In this document: positions 42,476 to 50,966 of the stretch, in pieces
Position numbering within the stretch: position 1 is the stretch's first letter
How the letters are laid out: every line of letters starts with the position of its first letter
NCBI RefSeq assembly: GCF_014851765.1
Contig: NZ_JACVAI010000006.1
Span: 248,001 to 312,000 of the forward strand
DNA: 64,000 nt
Reading direction: 5' to 3'
DNA from: Pseudomonas sp. PDM04
GTDB lineage: Bacteria > Pseudomonadota > Gammaproteobacteria > Pseudomonadales > Pseudomonadaceae
Notes under the pieces: model-generated
What the model saw: the letters and a program-made list of their open reading frames with translations, nothing else
Database searches by the model: none
What the model was told of the DNA's origin: nothing
Translations under genes and position numbers: made by a program

Positions 42476-43450
42476 ATGCATCGAATAGGCTACTTGCTGA
42501 CGGAAGGCTTCCAAGTGATGGCACTGGGCACCCAGACGGTGTTCGAGTTCGCCAACGTGGTGGCCAGGGAGCCGGTCTACCACTTGACCAACTACTCGAT
42601 CGAGGGAGGCCAGGTCCGTTCCTCGGTCGGCGCCATCGTCGACACCGAGCGGGCCGACGAGCATGCCAGCGCCGATACCTGGATGGTGTCCGGGGTGGTC
42701 AACCCGCTGATACAAAGCGCCAGCGAGGCGCAGTTGCAGTTTCTGCGCAACGTTGCCGGGCGCAGCCGACGCACCGTCGGCCTGTGTACCGGATCGTTCG
42801 TGCTGGCCGAAGCCGGGCTGCTCGATGGTCGGCACGTGACCACTCACTGGGCCTATGCCGAAGCCATGCGCCAACGCTTTCCCTCGGCGCGGGTTGATGT
42901 GGACAGGATCTTCATCGATGACCGAGGCGTCTGGACCTCCGCAGGCCTCACGGCGGCCATGGACCTGGCGCTGGGGATCGTCGAAAGCGACCTGGGTCAT
43001 GCGCTGGCGAACAAGGTGGCCAGGGTCCTGGTGATGTATCACCGGCGCAGCGGCGGCCAATCGCAGCACTCGCAAATGCTGGCACTGGCGCCCAAATCAG
43101 ACCGGGTGCAGACCGCCCTGGAATTTGCCCGCGCCCACCTGACCGGCGACCTGACCGTGGAAGCCCTGGCCGCCACCGTGCACTTGAGCCCCCGTCAATT
43201 CACCCGCATTTTTCTGGCCGAAACCGGCCTGTCCCCGGCCAAGGCCGTTGAACAACTGCGCGTGGAATCGGCCAGGTACATGATCGAGCGAGGCCGCCAC
43301 TCCCTGGAGGTGATTGCCCGGGAAACCGGTTTTCGTGATCGCCGACATCTGCGCGAAGTCTTCATTCGTACCCTCGGCGTCTCGCCACTGTCATTGCGCC
43401 AGGACGCCCGTGAAGACACTTCTGTGGTTGAAGAGCAATCGCCGGTTTGA
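42476..43450 (+). CDS. GlxA-family AraC-type regulator with DJ-1/PfpI domain
   Basis: 324 aa. The N-terminal 190 residues form a class I glutamine-amidotransferase-like domain (IGYLLTEGFQVMALGTQTVF; GLCTGSFVLAEAGLLDGRHV with the nucleophile-elbow Cys; TTHWAYAEAM). The C-terminal 100 residues are an AraC helix-turn-helix domain (LTVEALAATVHLSPRQFTRI; SLEVIARETGFRDRRHLREV). Such regulators respond to small amines or carnitine-like compounds in some species. It is divergent from the hydrolase-oxidoreductase pair, its most likely target. Confidence 0.92.
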   Translation: MHRIGYLLTEGFQVMALGTQTVFEFANVVAREPVYHLTNYSIEGGQVRSSVGAIVDTERADEHASADTWMVSGVVNPLIQSASEAQLQFLRNVAGRSRRTVGLCTGSFVLAEAGLLDGRHVTTHWAYAEAMRQRFPSARVDVDRIFIDDRGVWTSAGLTAAMDLALGIVESDLGHALANKVARVLVMYHRRSGGQSQHSQMLALAPKSDRVQTALEFARAHLTGDLTVEALAATVHLSPRQFTRIFLAETGLSPAKAVEQLRVESARYMIERGRHSLEVIARETGFRDRRHLREVFIRTLGVSPLSLRQDAREDTSVVEEQSPV

Positions 43451-43472
43451 GCAAAACAGCAGACGCGCAGGC

Positions 43473-43907
43473 CTAAGGCGCCGAACCTTCGTTGTTGCCA
43501 GCGCGCAGCAAGGCCTCGATCGCCAGTCGCGCCACTTGCGCATCCTGCTCCGCCTTCACACCCGACACACCGACAGCGCCGATGCAGTGGCCTTCGTGCC
43601 AGATGGCCACGCCGCCCTCAAGCATGCCTTGCAGGTTCGGCGCGCTGAGAAACGCCTGGCGCCCCGCGTTGATCATGTCTTCATAGGCCTTGCTGTCGCG
43701 ACGCCCCAGCGCTGCGGTGCGGGCCTTTTCGCTGGCGATGTAGCCGGCGATCGGCGCGGCCCCGTCCAGGCGCAACAGCCCCAGCGGATGGCCGCCGTCG
43801 TCGACGACCGCAATCGCTACAGCCCAGTGGTTCGCCTGTGCCAGCTCCCTGGCCGTCGCCAACAGGTGTGAAACCTCGTGTTCACTGAGAAAAGCCTTGG
43901 TGTGCAT
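43473..43907 (-). CDS. HbpS/GlcG-family protein
   Basis: 144 aa, one HbpS/GlcG/PduO-C domain: ATARELAQANHWAVAIAVVD, GAAPIAGYIASEKARTAALG and AIWHEGHCIGAVGVSGVKAE. Members bind haem or cobalamin, or are auxiliary proteins in catabolic operons; biochemical function is mostly undefined. It is co-directional with the periplasmic binding-protein gene upstream but separated from it by a strong terminator-like hairpin, so it probably has its own promoter or depends on read-through. Confidence 0.85.
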   Translation of the reverse strand: MHTKAFLSEHEVSHLLATARELAQANHWAVAIAVVDDGGHPLGLLRLDGAAPIAGYIASEKARTAALGRRDSKAYEDMINAGRQAFLSAPNLQGMLEGGVAIWHEGHCIGAVGVSGVKAEQDAQVARLAIEALLRAGNNEGSAP

Positions 43908-43921
43908 CCAGCCTCCTGATC

Positions 43922-43957
43922 AAAAAGAACGGCACGCCTGCTCAAGCCGGCGTGCCG
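43922..43957 (-). terminator. Intrinsic terminator after the periplasmic binding-protein gene
   Basis: On the minus strand CGGCACGCC/GGCGTGCCG forms a perfect 9-bp stem, followed by TTCTTTTTG. It begins 15 bases after the stop codon of the binding-protein gene. Confidence 0.8.
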
Positions 43958-43972
43958 AGAGAACGTCGCGGC

Positions 43973-44755
43973 TTAATCGCCGTAGATGTCGAAGTCGAAG
44001 TACTTCTGGCGAATCCTGTCGTAGGTGCCATCGGCCCGAATCGCTGCCAGGGCCTGATTGAAACGGCTCGCCAGCGGATCGTTCTTGCGCACGGCAATGC
44101 CGATGCCGGTACCGAAGAATTGCTCTTCGGTGAAGTTCGGACCGACGAACTCATAATCCTTGCCTTCCGGCCGCTTCAGCAGGCTTTCATCGATCACCAC
44201 CGAACTGGCCATGGTCGCGTCGAGGCGCCCGCCCAGCAGGTCGAGGAAGATTTCATTCTGCGAGCCGTAGCGCACCACTTCGGCACCCGCCGGGGCGAAT
44301 TTCTCGGTAACGTAGCGATCGAAGTTGGTGGCGCGCTGAACGCCAATGCGCTTGCCCTTGAGCTGCGCCGGAATGTCGCTGATGCCGCTGCCCTTCTTGA
44401 ACACCAGGCGTGCCGGAATGCGGTAGTAGCGATTGCTGAAGTCCACCGATTTCAGGCGTTCCGGGGTCATGGACATCGAAGAAATCACCGCGTCGACTTT
44501 CTTCACCTTGAGCGCGGGAATCAGGCCGTCGAATTCTTGCTCCTTCCACTCGCACTGGACTTTCATTTGCGCGCACAAGGCCTGGCCGATGTCGTAGTCG
44601 AAACCGACGATCTGGTTGTCGGGGGTTTTCGAAGCGAACGGCGGATAAGCCGCTTCGATGCCCAGGCGCAGCGGCTGTTCTGCCGCGTGCAGGTTGCCGG
44701 CCAAGGCCAGCAGCGAGATGAGACCAGCCTTCAATACAGCATTTTTCACGTTCAT
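43973..44755 (-). CDS. Polar/basic amino-acid ABC binding protein, orphan
   Basis: 260 aa with a signal peptide (LKAGLISLLALAGNLHA, cleaved near AAEQP). SBP_bac_3 family: LRLGIEAAYPPFASKTPDNQ, IVGFDYDIGQALCAQMKVQC, and DAVISSMSMTPERLKSVDFS are close to lysine/arginine/ornithine and octopine-binding proteins (ArgT, AotJ, OccT types). No ABC permease or ATPase gene is nearby, so it must borrow a transporter encoded elsewhere or its partners were lost. It lies downstream of the amine-dehydrogenase genes on the same strand, which suggests that its ligand is their substrate. Confidence 0.9.
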   Translation of the reverse strand: MNVKNAVLKAGLISLLALAGNLHAAEQPLRLGIEAAYPPFASKTPDNQIVGFDYDIGQALCAQMKVQCEWKEQEFDGLIPALKVKKVDAVISSMSMTPERLKSVDFSNRYYRIPARLVFKKGSGISDIPAQLKGKRIGVQRATNFDRYVTEKFAPAGAEVVRYGSQNEIFLDLLGGRLDATMASSVVIDESLLKRPEGKDYEFVGPNFTEEQFFGTGIGIAVRKNDPLASRFNQALAAIRADGTYDRIRQKYFDFDIYGD

Positions 44756-44913
44756 TCATGGCTCCAGATGCGATGTTGTTTCTGTCGGGCGCTCCGCAAT
44801 GGAAGACACCCGTTATGGCAGCGGCAATGTGAACAGGCGGAGATGGCGGCTCTGTTGGCCCCCTGCTCCGTCGTTGCGCCAGGCAGGGCCCGGTGCAACG
44901 GGGTCGAGCACAA

Positions 44914-45267
44914 TCAGACGGCGGCGGTGACGATCAACTCCAAGAGGATCTGCGGGTCATCGAACATCACCTGGGCGGTGGCGCGGGCCGGCGTCTGCGC
45001 GGCATCGACCCAGGCACTCCAGGTTTCATTCATGCCGGCGAAATCGGCGCTCATGTCTTTCATCCAGATCTGCACACTGAGCAGTCGGCTCTTGTCACTG
45101 CCGGACAGCGCCAGCAGTTCGTCCACCCGCTGCAGCACCTGGCGCGTCTGGCCACGGATGTCCTGGCTGCAATCGGCGGCGACGATGCCGCTCAGCCAGG
45201 CGACCCCGTTGTGCACGACGCTGCGGCTCAGGCGGGGGTTGCTTTCGATGCGTTGGATAAGGCTCAT
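44914..45267 (-). CDS. RidA-family imine/enamine deaminase
   Basis: 117 aa from the ATG at 45267, with AGGAG 5 bases before it; the longer frame upstream is inside the oxidoreductase gene. RidA/YjgF fold: RLSRSVVHNGVAWLSGIVAA, GQTRQVLQRVDELLALSGSD, and the conserved Arg in ARATAQVMFDDPQILLELIV. RidA proteins hydrolyse reactive imines released by amine-oxidising or PLP enzymes. Its ATG overlaps the stop of the FAD subunit (ATGA), which fits a role in clearing the imine product of that dehydrogenase. Confidence 0.9.
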   Translation of the reverse strand: MSLIQRIESNPRLSRSVVHNGVAWLSGIVAADCSQDIRGQTRQVLQRVDELLALSGSDKSRLLSVQIWMKDMSADFAGMNETWSAWVDAAQTPARATAQVMFDDPQILLELIVTAAV

Positions 45268-46664
45268 ACAGGCTCCTGGTTCAAAGGTGTCTCGGTTGAC
45301 AGTTCGGCAAGGGTGATGGGTTTGAGGGGAGATCGAATGCGGTAGTAACCGACGTCTGCGGCCGGCACCTGGCGCTGCGCGGCGATGATTTCGGTGACGC
45401 TCAAACCACACTGGCGACCCTGGCAAGGTCCCATGCCGCAGCGCCCGAAGGCCTTGGCCTGATTGGGTCCCAGGCACCCCAGCTCGACGTATTGGCGAAT
45501 CGAGCCGGCGCTGACTTCTTCGCAGCGACAGACAATCACCTCGTCGGCGGGAATGCGGTTTTGCCGCTGCGGGCGGTACAAGGCATCGATCAGTGGCCGC
45601 GCGGCGCGCTGGCGACGCAACGCCTGGTGAAAAGGTGCGGCGAGTCGCTGTGCCTGTTGCGCGTCGAGTTTTCCCGAGCGCTCGGCAATTGCCAGCCCGA
45701 CCAGTCGGCCTTCCAGACGCGCCACCTGCGCCCCGCCGATGGCCCCGCCGTCACCAGCGATGTAAATGCCCGGCAGGCGGGTTTCACCCTGGTGGTCACG
45801 GCGGGCGATCCAGCTCAATTGCTGTTCGCTCCAGTCATGCTCCAGACGCAGCGACCAACTGATCTGCGTGTTGGGCACCACGCCTTGATGCAGCAGGATC
45901 AGCGATGCAGGCACCGTCCAGTCCCGTCCGCCCATGACGAAACTCAAGGCGCTGGCTCGCGCCTGCCCCTCGATCCGCAGATCCCGCGCAGCACGAAAAT
46001 GCCTGACGCCGGCACGCTTCAGTTCGGCCAACAGCTGCAGGCCCTTGAGCAAGTCGCGCCAGCCGCGCAAGGCGCCCGGAATCGTGCGCCAGGCCCGCAG
46101 CAGATCGCCGCGGCCACTGGTGTCCACCAGCGCTTCGATCGCGACGCCGGCGCGCAGGTATTGCACCGCCAGCAGGTACAGCAACGGTCCGCAACCGGCC
46201 AGCACCACCGGTCCTTGCGGCACCAGTGCAGCATTTTTCAGCAGGATCTGTCCGGCGCCGGCCGTCATCACGCCCGGCAAGGTCCAGCCTGGAATCGGCA
46301 TCGGACGCTCGAACGCACCGGTAGCGATCAATACCTGCCGGCCCTGGAGAATGTGTGCACGGCCCTCGATCAGGAAATGCACCTGACGCTGCGGTGTCAC
46401 TTGCCAGATCGCCGCGCCGGGCAGGTATCGGGCCGCGCATTGCAGGAACTTCGCGACCAGAGGGGCGCCCGCTTCATAGTCGCCACCCAATACCTGGCGG
46501 CTGCGTGCGTCGGCTTGCTGAATGTTGCGATAGATCTGCCCACCCGGGCTGCCCTGTTCATCCAGCACCACCACCGACAGACCGCGCTCCGCAGCTTCGA
46601 GGGCCGCACTCAGCCCTGCCGGCCCGGCGCCGATCACGATGAGATCGACCGTTTGCTCATTCAT
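45264..46664 (-). CDS. FAD-dependent oxidoreductase, alpha subunit (OoxA/HcnB/LhpB-like)
   Basis: 466 aa from the ATG at 46664. N-terminal FAD motif DLIVIGAGPAGLSAALEAAE, and an internal second dinucleotide fold (GPVVLAGCGPLLYLLAVQYL). The C-terminal BFD-like [2Fe-2S] domain has CRCEEV and GRCGMGPCQGRQC. This layout is that of the alpha subunit of octopine/nopaline oxidase, hydrogen cyanide synthase HcnB and D-hydroxyproline dehydrogenase. It pairs with the small ferredoxin-like subunit (8-base overlap) and the DadA-like beta subunit upstream. The likely reaction is oxidation of a secondary amine or D-amino acid at the inner membrane. Confidence 0.9.
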   Translation of the reverse strand: MNEQTVDLIVIGAGPAGLSAALEAAERGLSVVVLDEQGSPGGQIYRNIQQADARSRQVLGGDYEAGAPLVAKFLQCAARYLPGAAIWQVTPQRQVHFLIEGRAHILQGRQVLIATGAFERPMPIPGWTLPGVMTAGAGQILLKNAALVPQGPVVLAGCGPLLYLLAVQYLRAGVAIEALVDTSGRGDLLRAWRTIPGALRGWRDLLKGLQLLAELKRAGVRHFRAARDLRIEGQARASALSFVMGGRDWTVPASLILLHQGVVPNTQISWSLRLEHDWSEQQLSWIARRDHQGETRLPGIYIAGDGGAIGGAQVARLEGRLVGLAIAERSGKLDAQQAQRLAAPFHQALRRQRAARPLIDALYRPQRQNRIPADEVIVCRCEEVSAGSIRQYVELGCLGPNQAKAFGRCGMGPCQGRQCGLSVTEIIAAQRQVPAADVGYYRIRSPLKPITLAELSTETPLNQEPV

Positions 46665-46989
46665 CAGCCACTTCCTCATCTGCGTCCAGCACATCGCGAG
46701 CCCCGCGCTGGCGCTGAACCCGCATGCCCGCTCGCACCGGCAGCAGGCAGGCCTGGCAGTTGGCTTGCCCATCGACCTCGACCAGACACTCGAAGCACAC
46801 GCCCATCATGCAAAAAGGGGCGCCGGGCCGGCCGTTGACCGCGCTTTCGCGGGTATGGGTGACGCCGCTGCCCAGCAATGCCGCCGCCAGTGATACACCG
46901 GCCGGCACTGACAACGACGCGCCTTCGAATTCGATTTGCACGGTGTTCTGTGCAGGGCCCAAGGCCCGGAACAAACGGTCAGCCGACAT
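46657..46989 (-). CDS. Small [2Fe-2S] ferredoxin-like subunit of the amine dehydrogenase
   Basis: 110 aa from the ATG at 46989. A ferredoxin-like domain with the cysteine set in CMMGVCFECLVEVDGQANCQ followed by AC, as in HcnA and the gamma subunit of D-hydroxyproline dehydrogenase. It carries electrons between the two flavin subunits. It overlaps the beta subunit by 11 bases and the alpha subunit by 8 bases, so the three genes are one operon. Confidence 0.9.
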   Translation of the reverse strand: MSADRLFRALGPAQNTVQIEFEGASLSVPAGVSLAAALLGSGVTHTRESAVNGRPGAPFCMMGVCFECLVEVDGQANCQACLLPVRAGMRVQRQRGARDVLDADEEVADE

Positions 46990-48103
46990 GGCGCACCTCG
47001 TTTTTGCCGTTGAAACGCGCAAGGCTGAAAGCCGCCACCGCCGGGTCGTCGAACTCACCGTCAATCCACGGCGCCAGGCGCAAGGCGTGGATCGCCGCCA
47101 GGGTCACGCCGCTGTGGCAACTGACCACCACGGCCCCGGGGCAGGTTGGCGAGGCTTCATAAATGGGATAGCCGTCAGCGCTCATCACCCGCAGCGCGCC
47201 CCAGGCGCGCACCAGCCGCACCTGCCCCAACCGGGGAAAACAGCGCACCGCGCGAGCGGCGATGGTTGCCATGACTTCACTGCCGGTGCCGTCATCCAAC
47301 CCGGTGGACTCATGGGAATCCCCCAGTTGCACCGTGCCCTCGTCGGTCTGGCGTACATAGGTAGTGGGGTAATGCAGAAAAGGCTTGAGCCGCTCGGTGA
47401 CCAGGATCTGCCCGCGATTGGGACTCACGGGCACCTCGATCCCCAACTGCGCGCCCAGCTCGCGATTGCCAAGGCCGGCGGCCAGGACCAACCGAGCGGC
47501 GTACCAGCGTTGGTCGCCAGCCTCCAGCTCGAAGCCCGACGCATGCTGGCCGATGGCGCTGACCCGATGACCATTGATGATCCTGACCCCGCGGGCCCGG
47601 CAGGCGGCGTACAGCGAACGCAGCAGCTTGAGCGGATTGACGTGCCCGTCCATGGGCGAATAGCAACCGCCCACGACGGTCGGCCCCACACCCGGCAGAC
47701 GAGCCCGCAGTTGTTCGCCATCCAGCAACTCGAAGGGATAGTCACCGTGCAACGCGTCGCGCAACCAGAGCAGCCGACGGCTTTCCTCGGCCATTTCCTC
47801 GTCACTCAGGCACAGTTGGAAACCACCTGGCTGACGCAGATGAAGGTCGATGCCGGTGTCGGCCTGCAACGAAGCGGCGAAACGTGGCCACAGCGCCACC
47901 GCTTCACGTGTCCATTGCGCATAGGGACTCATGCCGTAGCCCTTGCCCTGAACCCACAGCAGACCGAAGTTGCCACGGGCCGCGCGCAAGGCATCGTCGC
48001 CTTCGTCCAGGACGCTGACCTGGCGACCCTGCAAGGCCAGCCCATACGCGATGGACAAGCCCACCAGGCCACCGCCAACGATCATGACATCAGTTTTTTG
48101 CAT
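46979..48103 (-). CDS. FAD-dependent oxidoreductase, beta subunit (DadA/OoxB-like)
   Basis: 374 aa from the ATG at 48103; an alternative ATG at 48136 would add 11 residues and neither has an ideal ribosome site. DAO-family fold: VMIVGGGLVGLSIAYGLALQ at the N-terminus, GNFGLLWVQGKGYGMSPYAQ, and the C-terminal flavin contact HSGVTLAAIHALRLAPWIDG. This is the substrate-oxidising subunit of heterotrimeric opine oxidase or D-hydroxyproline dehydrogenase-type enzymes. First gene of the minus-strand operon, divergent from an OccR-like LysR regulator. Confidence 0.9.
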   Translation of the reverse strand: MQKTDVMIVGGGLVGLSIAYGLALQGRQVSVLDEGDDALRAARGNFGLLWVQGKGYGMSPYAQWTREAVALWPRFAASLQADTGIDLHLRQPGGFQLCLSDEEMAEESRRLLWLRDALHGDYPFELLDGEQLRARLPGVGPTVVGGCYSPMDGHVNPLKLLRSLYAACRARGVRIINGHRVSAIGQHASGFELEAGDQRWYAARLVLAAGLGNRELGAQLGIEVPVSPNRGQILVTERLKPFLHYPTTYVRQTDEGTVQLGDSHESTGLDDGTGSEVMATIAARAVRCFPRLGQVRLVRAWGALRVMSADGYPIYEASPTCPGAVVVSCHSGVTLAAIHALRLAPWIDGEFDDPAVAAFSLARFNGKNEVRHVG

Positions 48104-48203
48104 GAACTCCACTATCGCCCTTTCAACGCCAAGCATTCCGCCACGGCGCAGGCATTTCGCCTGGATGATCTTGATGCGGTCGATGCTAAAGAGCTGACAG
48201 GTG

Positions 48204-48229
48204 CTTGAAAAATGCTTTATTTTGGCAAG
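48204..48229. promoter_or_regulatory. AT-rich inverted repeat between dehydrogenase operon and LysR gene
   Basis: CTTG and CAAG bracket an 18-base AT-rich core in the 167-base divergent interval, a plausible LysR recognition region. The ends are short, so this is a weak call. Confidence 0.3.
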
Positions 48230-48270
48230 ACCATGTCTTTTTGTTATGGCTTTTCCCGAAGGACATCACC

Positions 48271-49176
48271 ATGAATCTTCGCCAACTGGAGGCTTTCCGC
48301 GCCGTCATTCTTGGCCAGACCGTCACCCGCGCCGCCGAAATGCTGCACATTTCCCAACCGGCGGCGACGCGCTTGATCGCCAGCCTTGAGGAGGACATCG
48401 GCTTCAACCTGTTCGTCCGCGCCAAGGGCCGGCTGCAACCCACCGCCGAGGCCATGACGCTGTATCAGGAAGTGCAGCGCTCACTGCTCGGCGTTGAACG
48501 CATCGCGCGAACGGCCCAGGAAATCCGCAGCCTCAAGCGCGGCTCATTGCTCATCGCCTGCGCGCCGGCCATGGGTCTTTCGTTCCTGCCCCGGGCCATC
48601 GCGGCCTTCATGGCTGAACATGAACAGGTGCAGGTATCGCTGCTGGTGCTGGCATCCCGCGAAGTGGTGGACCTGGTGGTCGGCCAGCGCTGCGACCTGG
48701 GCATCATTGTCCTGCCCAACACCTACCCCAGCCCGCGAGCGGAGAAACTCCTGGCCACACGCATGCTCTGCGCCCTGCCGGCCAACCATCGCCTGCGGGA
48801 AAAGACCACGATCCGCCCGGAAGACCTTGAGGGCGAAGCGTTCATTTCCTACCCGCAATCCATCGGCTCGCGCCAGCACATCGACTCGATCTTCGCCGCT
48901 TACGGCGTGGAGCGCGAACTGCGCCTGGAAACCCAGCTCTCCTTACCGATGTGCGCCTTTGTCGAACAAGGCCTGGGCGTGGCGCTGGTCGACGCCATCA
49001 GCGCTGTCGAGTACCGGGGCAGTGGCGTGGTGTTCAGGGCGTTCGAACCGGCGATTGAAATGGATTTCAGCATGCTGTTGCCCGTCCAGGGACCGGCGTC
49101 GAAGCTACAGGTGGCTTTTCTGGAGCACATGCAGGGCTTCATCGCCCGGGAGGTGCCGCAGGATTACCGTTTCTAG
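48271..49176 (+). CDS. LysR-family regulator, OccR/NocR-like
   Basis: 301 aa from the ATG at 48271 (AAGGA 7 bases upstream). It starts MNLRQLEAFRAVILGQTVTR; the helix-turn-helix is TRAAEMLHISQPAATRLIAS. The overall style (AFRAV, PAMGLSFLPRAIAAFMAEHE, LSLPMCAFVEQGLGVALVDA) is that of OccR/NocR regulators of opine catabolism and related D-amino-acid operons. It is divergent from the heterotrimeric dehydrogenase operon and probably activates it in the presence of substrate. Confidence 0.9.
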   Translation: MNLRQLEAFRAVILGQTVTRAAEMLHISQPAATRLIASLEEDIGFNLFVRAKGRLQPTAEAMTLYQEVQRSLLGVERIARTAQEIRSLKRGSLLIACAPAMGLSFLPRAIAAFMAEHEQVQVSLLVLASREVVDLVVGQRCDLGIIVLPNTYPSPRAEKLLATRMLCALPANHRLREKTTIRPEDLEGEAFISYPQSIGSRQHIDSIFAAYGVERELRLETQLSLPMCAFVEQGLGVALVDAISAVEYRGSGVVFRAFEPAIEMDFSMLLPVQGPASKLQVAFLEHMQGFIAREVPQDYRF

Positions 49177-49391
49177 CGGTGTGAGGGAACGCAGGGATGG
49201 GAGTCGAAGCATCGAGTACAGGGCAAAACCCCAGAGCACTATCCCCGGACCCTCGTGTCTTACCTTTACGGTGTTTTGCCCAGGCGCATCGGTCGGTGAT
49301 CTAGAATCAGTTTTTCACCCGCACGATGCTTCAGTACTGCCAACAATGGCCCGTTCACAGGCGTGTGCGGTCAGTGCAAAGGGAAACCCAA

Positions 49392-50966
49392 ATGCTCGGA
49401 CGCAGCAAACCAGAGCCCAAGGCGGATGTGTTCACTGAAGGCTCTTCGATGAAATCCGTGAGCGCCGGAGCGACTTTCCGCCTCATCGTCAGTTTCATGC
49501 TCGCGGTCATCCTGGCGTTTTTGACCGTTGAGGGCTGGCGGACATGGCGTGACTATCGCTCGGCGTTTGCCTCCGCCCGCGACTCTGTGACCAACCTGGC
49601 GCGAGCAACGGCGCAGCATGCCGAGGACGCCATACGCCAGGTCGACGTGCTGACCACAGCGCTGGCTGAACGCGTGGAAGGCGACGGCCTGCAGAGTCTC
49701 GATGCTGCGCGCATCCACAAGTTGCTGGTCCAGCAATCGAAGATCATGCCGCAGTTGCACGGCCTGTTCATTTACGGCCCGGATGGCCAATGGATCGTCA
49801 CGGACAAGGAGGTCACGCCAGACCCGGCGAACAACGCCGACCGCGATTATTTCCAGTATCACCGCACGCACACCGATCGTAACGTGCGCATCGGCGATGT
49901 GGTCAGAAGCCGGTCCACCCAGGACTTGATCATTCCCATATCCCGGCGGCTGAATAACCCTGACGGCTCTTTTGCCGGCGTCCTGCTGGGCACGATCAAG
50001 GTCAGCTACTTCGTCGACTACTACGGCGACTTCAAGATCGACGACAAGGGCGCGCTGGTTCTGGCGACGCGCGACGGCACCATCCTGGTACGCCGCCCTT
50101 TCATTGCCTCAGTGGTGGGTCAGAGCCTGGCGAACAGCGAGATCTACAAACGCTATTTGCCAAATTCCGATGAAGGCATCGCCGAAGTGAAGGCCGTCGT
50201 GGACGACACCGAACGCCTTTACGGCTACCGGGCATTGACCACCTACCCGCTGGTGGTGGAGGCCGGGCTGTCCAGGGAGTCCATCATCGCCCCCTGGCGC
50301 CGGGACCTGATCAAAACCGGGTTGGTGCTGTTTTTCCTGATGGCGGTGTTCACCGTTTTCGGCCTGATCGTCCTGAGTCAGCTGCGGCAACGGATGGTCA
50401 TGTCCAGGGAGCTGCGTCGCGCCCACCAGTCCATGCGCGAGATGGCATTGACCGACAGCCTCACGGGATTGGGCAACCGGCGACGCCTGGACAATGCGCT
50501 GCCGCATGAAATACGCCTGGCGCAACGGCAAGGATCGCCGCTCTCGCTGATCATGATCGATGTCGATTACTTCAAGCGCTACAACGACCGGTACGGACAT
50601 GCGGGCGGCGACGACTGCCTGAGCGCGGTCGGCGGCGCCATCCAGCAGGCGGTCAAACGACCCGGTGACCTGGCGGTCAGGTACGGCGGGGAAGAATTCA
50701 CGGTGCTGCTCCCCAATACCGACAGCGCCGGTGCCACCCAGGTAGCGGAAGACATATTGCGTGCGATTCGATCCCTGAACATCGAACATTCCGAGCATCC
50801 ATTGGGCAAGGTCACGGCCAGCGCCGGCATCGCCACCCAGTTGCCGGGCATCGAGGATGTCACGCCCGCCAGCCTGCTCAAATCGGCAGACGCCTGCCTG
50901 TACGCAGCGAAACAAAGTGGACGCAATCGTTGGTATGCCACTGATGACGCGCACTTGCTGACTTAG
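49392..50966 (+). CDS. Membrane diguanylate cyclase with periplasmic Cache sensor
   Basis: 524 aa from the ATG at 49392; an ATG at 49449 with GAAGG 7 bases upstream is a good alternative (505 aa). Order: membrane helix (LIVSFMLAVILAFLTVEGW), periplasmic dCache domain (about residues 60-300, with GLFIYGPDGQWIVTDKEV and ADRDYFQYHRTH), second helix (LVLFFLMAVFTVFGLIVLSQ), short coiled linker, and GGDEF domain (LTDSLTGLGNRRRLD, DVDYFKRYNDRYGHAGGDDC, signature RYGGEEF near residue 431). The inhibitory I-site RPGD lies five residues before GGEEF. The cyclase should therefore be active and product-inhibited. The sensed ligand is unknown. Its stop overlaps the stop of the convergent carboxypeptidase gene by 3 bases. 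Confidence 0.93.
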   Translation: MLGRSKPEPKADVFTEGSSMKSVSAGATFRLIVSFMLAVILAFLTVEGWRTWRDYRSAFASARDSVTNLARATAQHAEDAIRQVDVLTTALAERVEGDGLQSLDAARIHKLLVQQSKIMPQLHGLFIYGPDGQWIVTDKEVTPDPANNADRDYFQYHRTHTDRNVRIGDVVRSRSTQDLIIPISRRLNNPDGSFAGVLLGTIKVSYFVDYYGDFKIDDKGALVLATRDGTILVRRPFIASVVGQSLANSEIYKRYLPNSDEGIAEVKAVVDDTERLYGYRALTTYPLVVEAGLSRESIIAPWRRDLIKTGLVLFFLMAVFTVFGLIVLSQLRQRMVMSRELRRAHQSMREMALTDSLTGLGNRRRLDNALPHEIRLAQRQGSPLSLIMIDVDYFKRYNDRYGHAGGDDCLSAVGGAIQQAVKRPGDLAVRYGGEEFTVLLPNTDSAGATQVAEDILRAIRSLNIEHSEHPLGKVTASAGIATQLPGIEDVTPASLLKSADACLYAAKQSGRNRWYATDDAHLLT

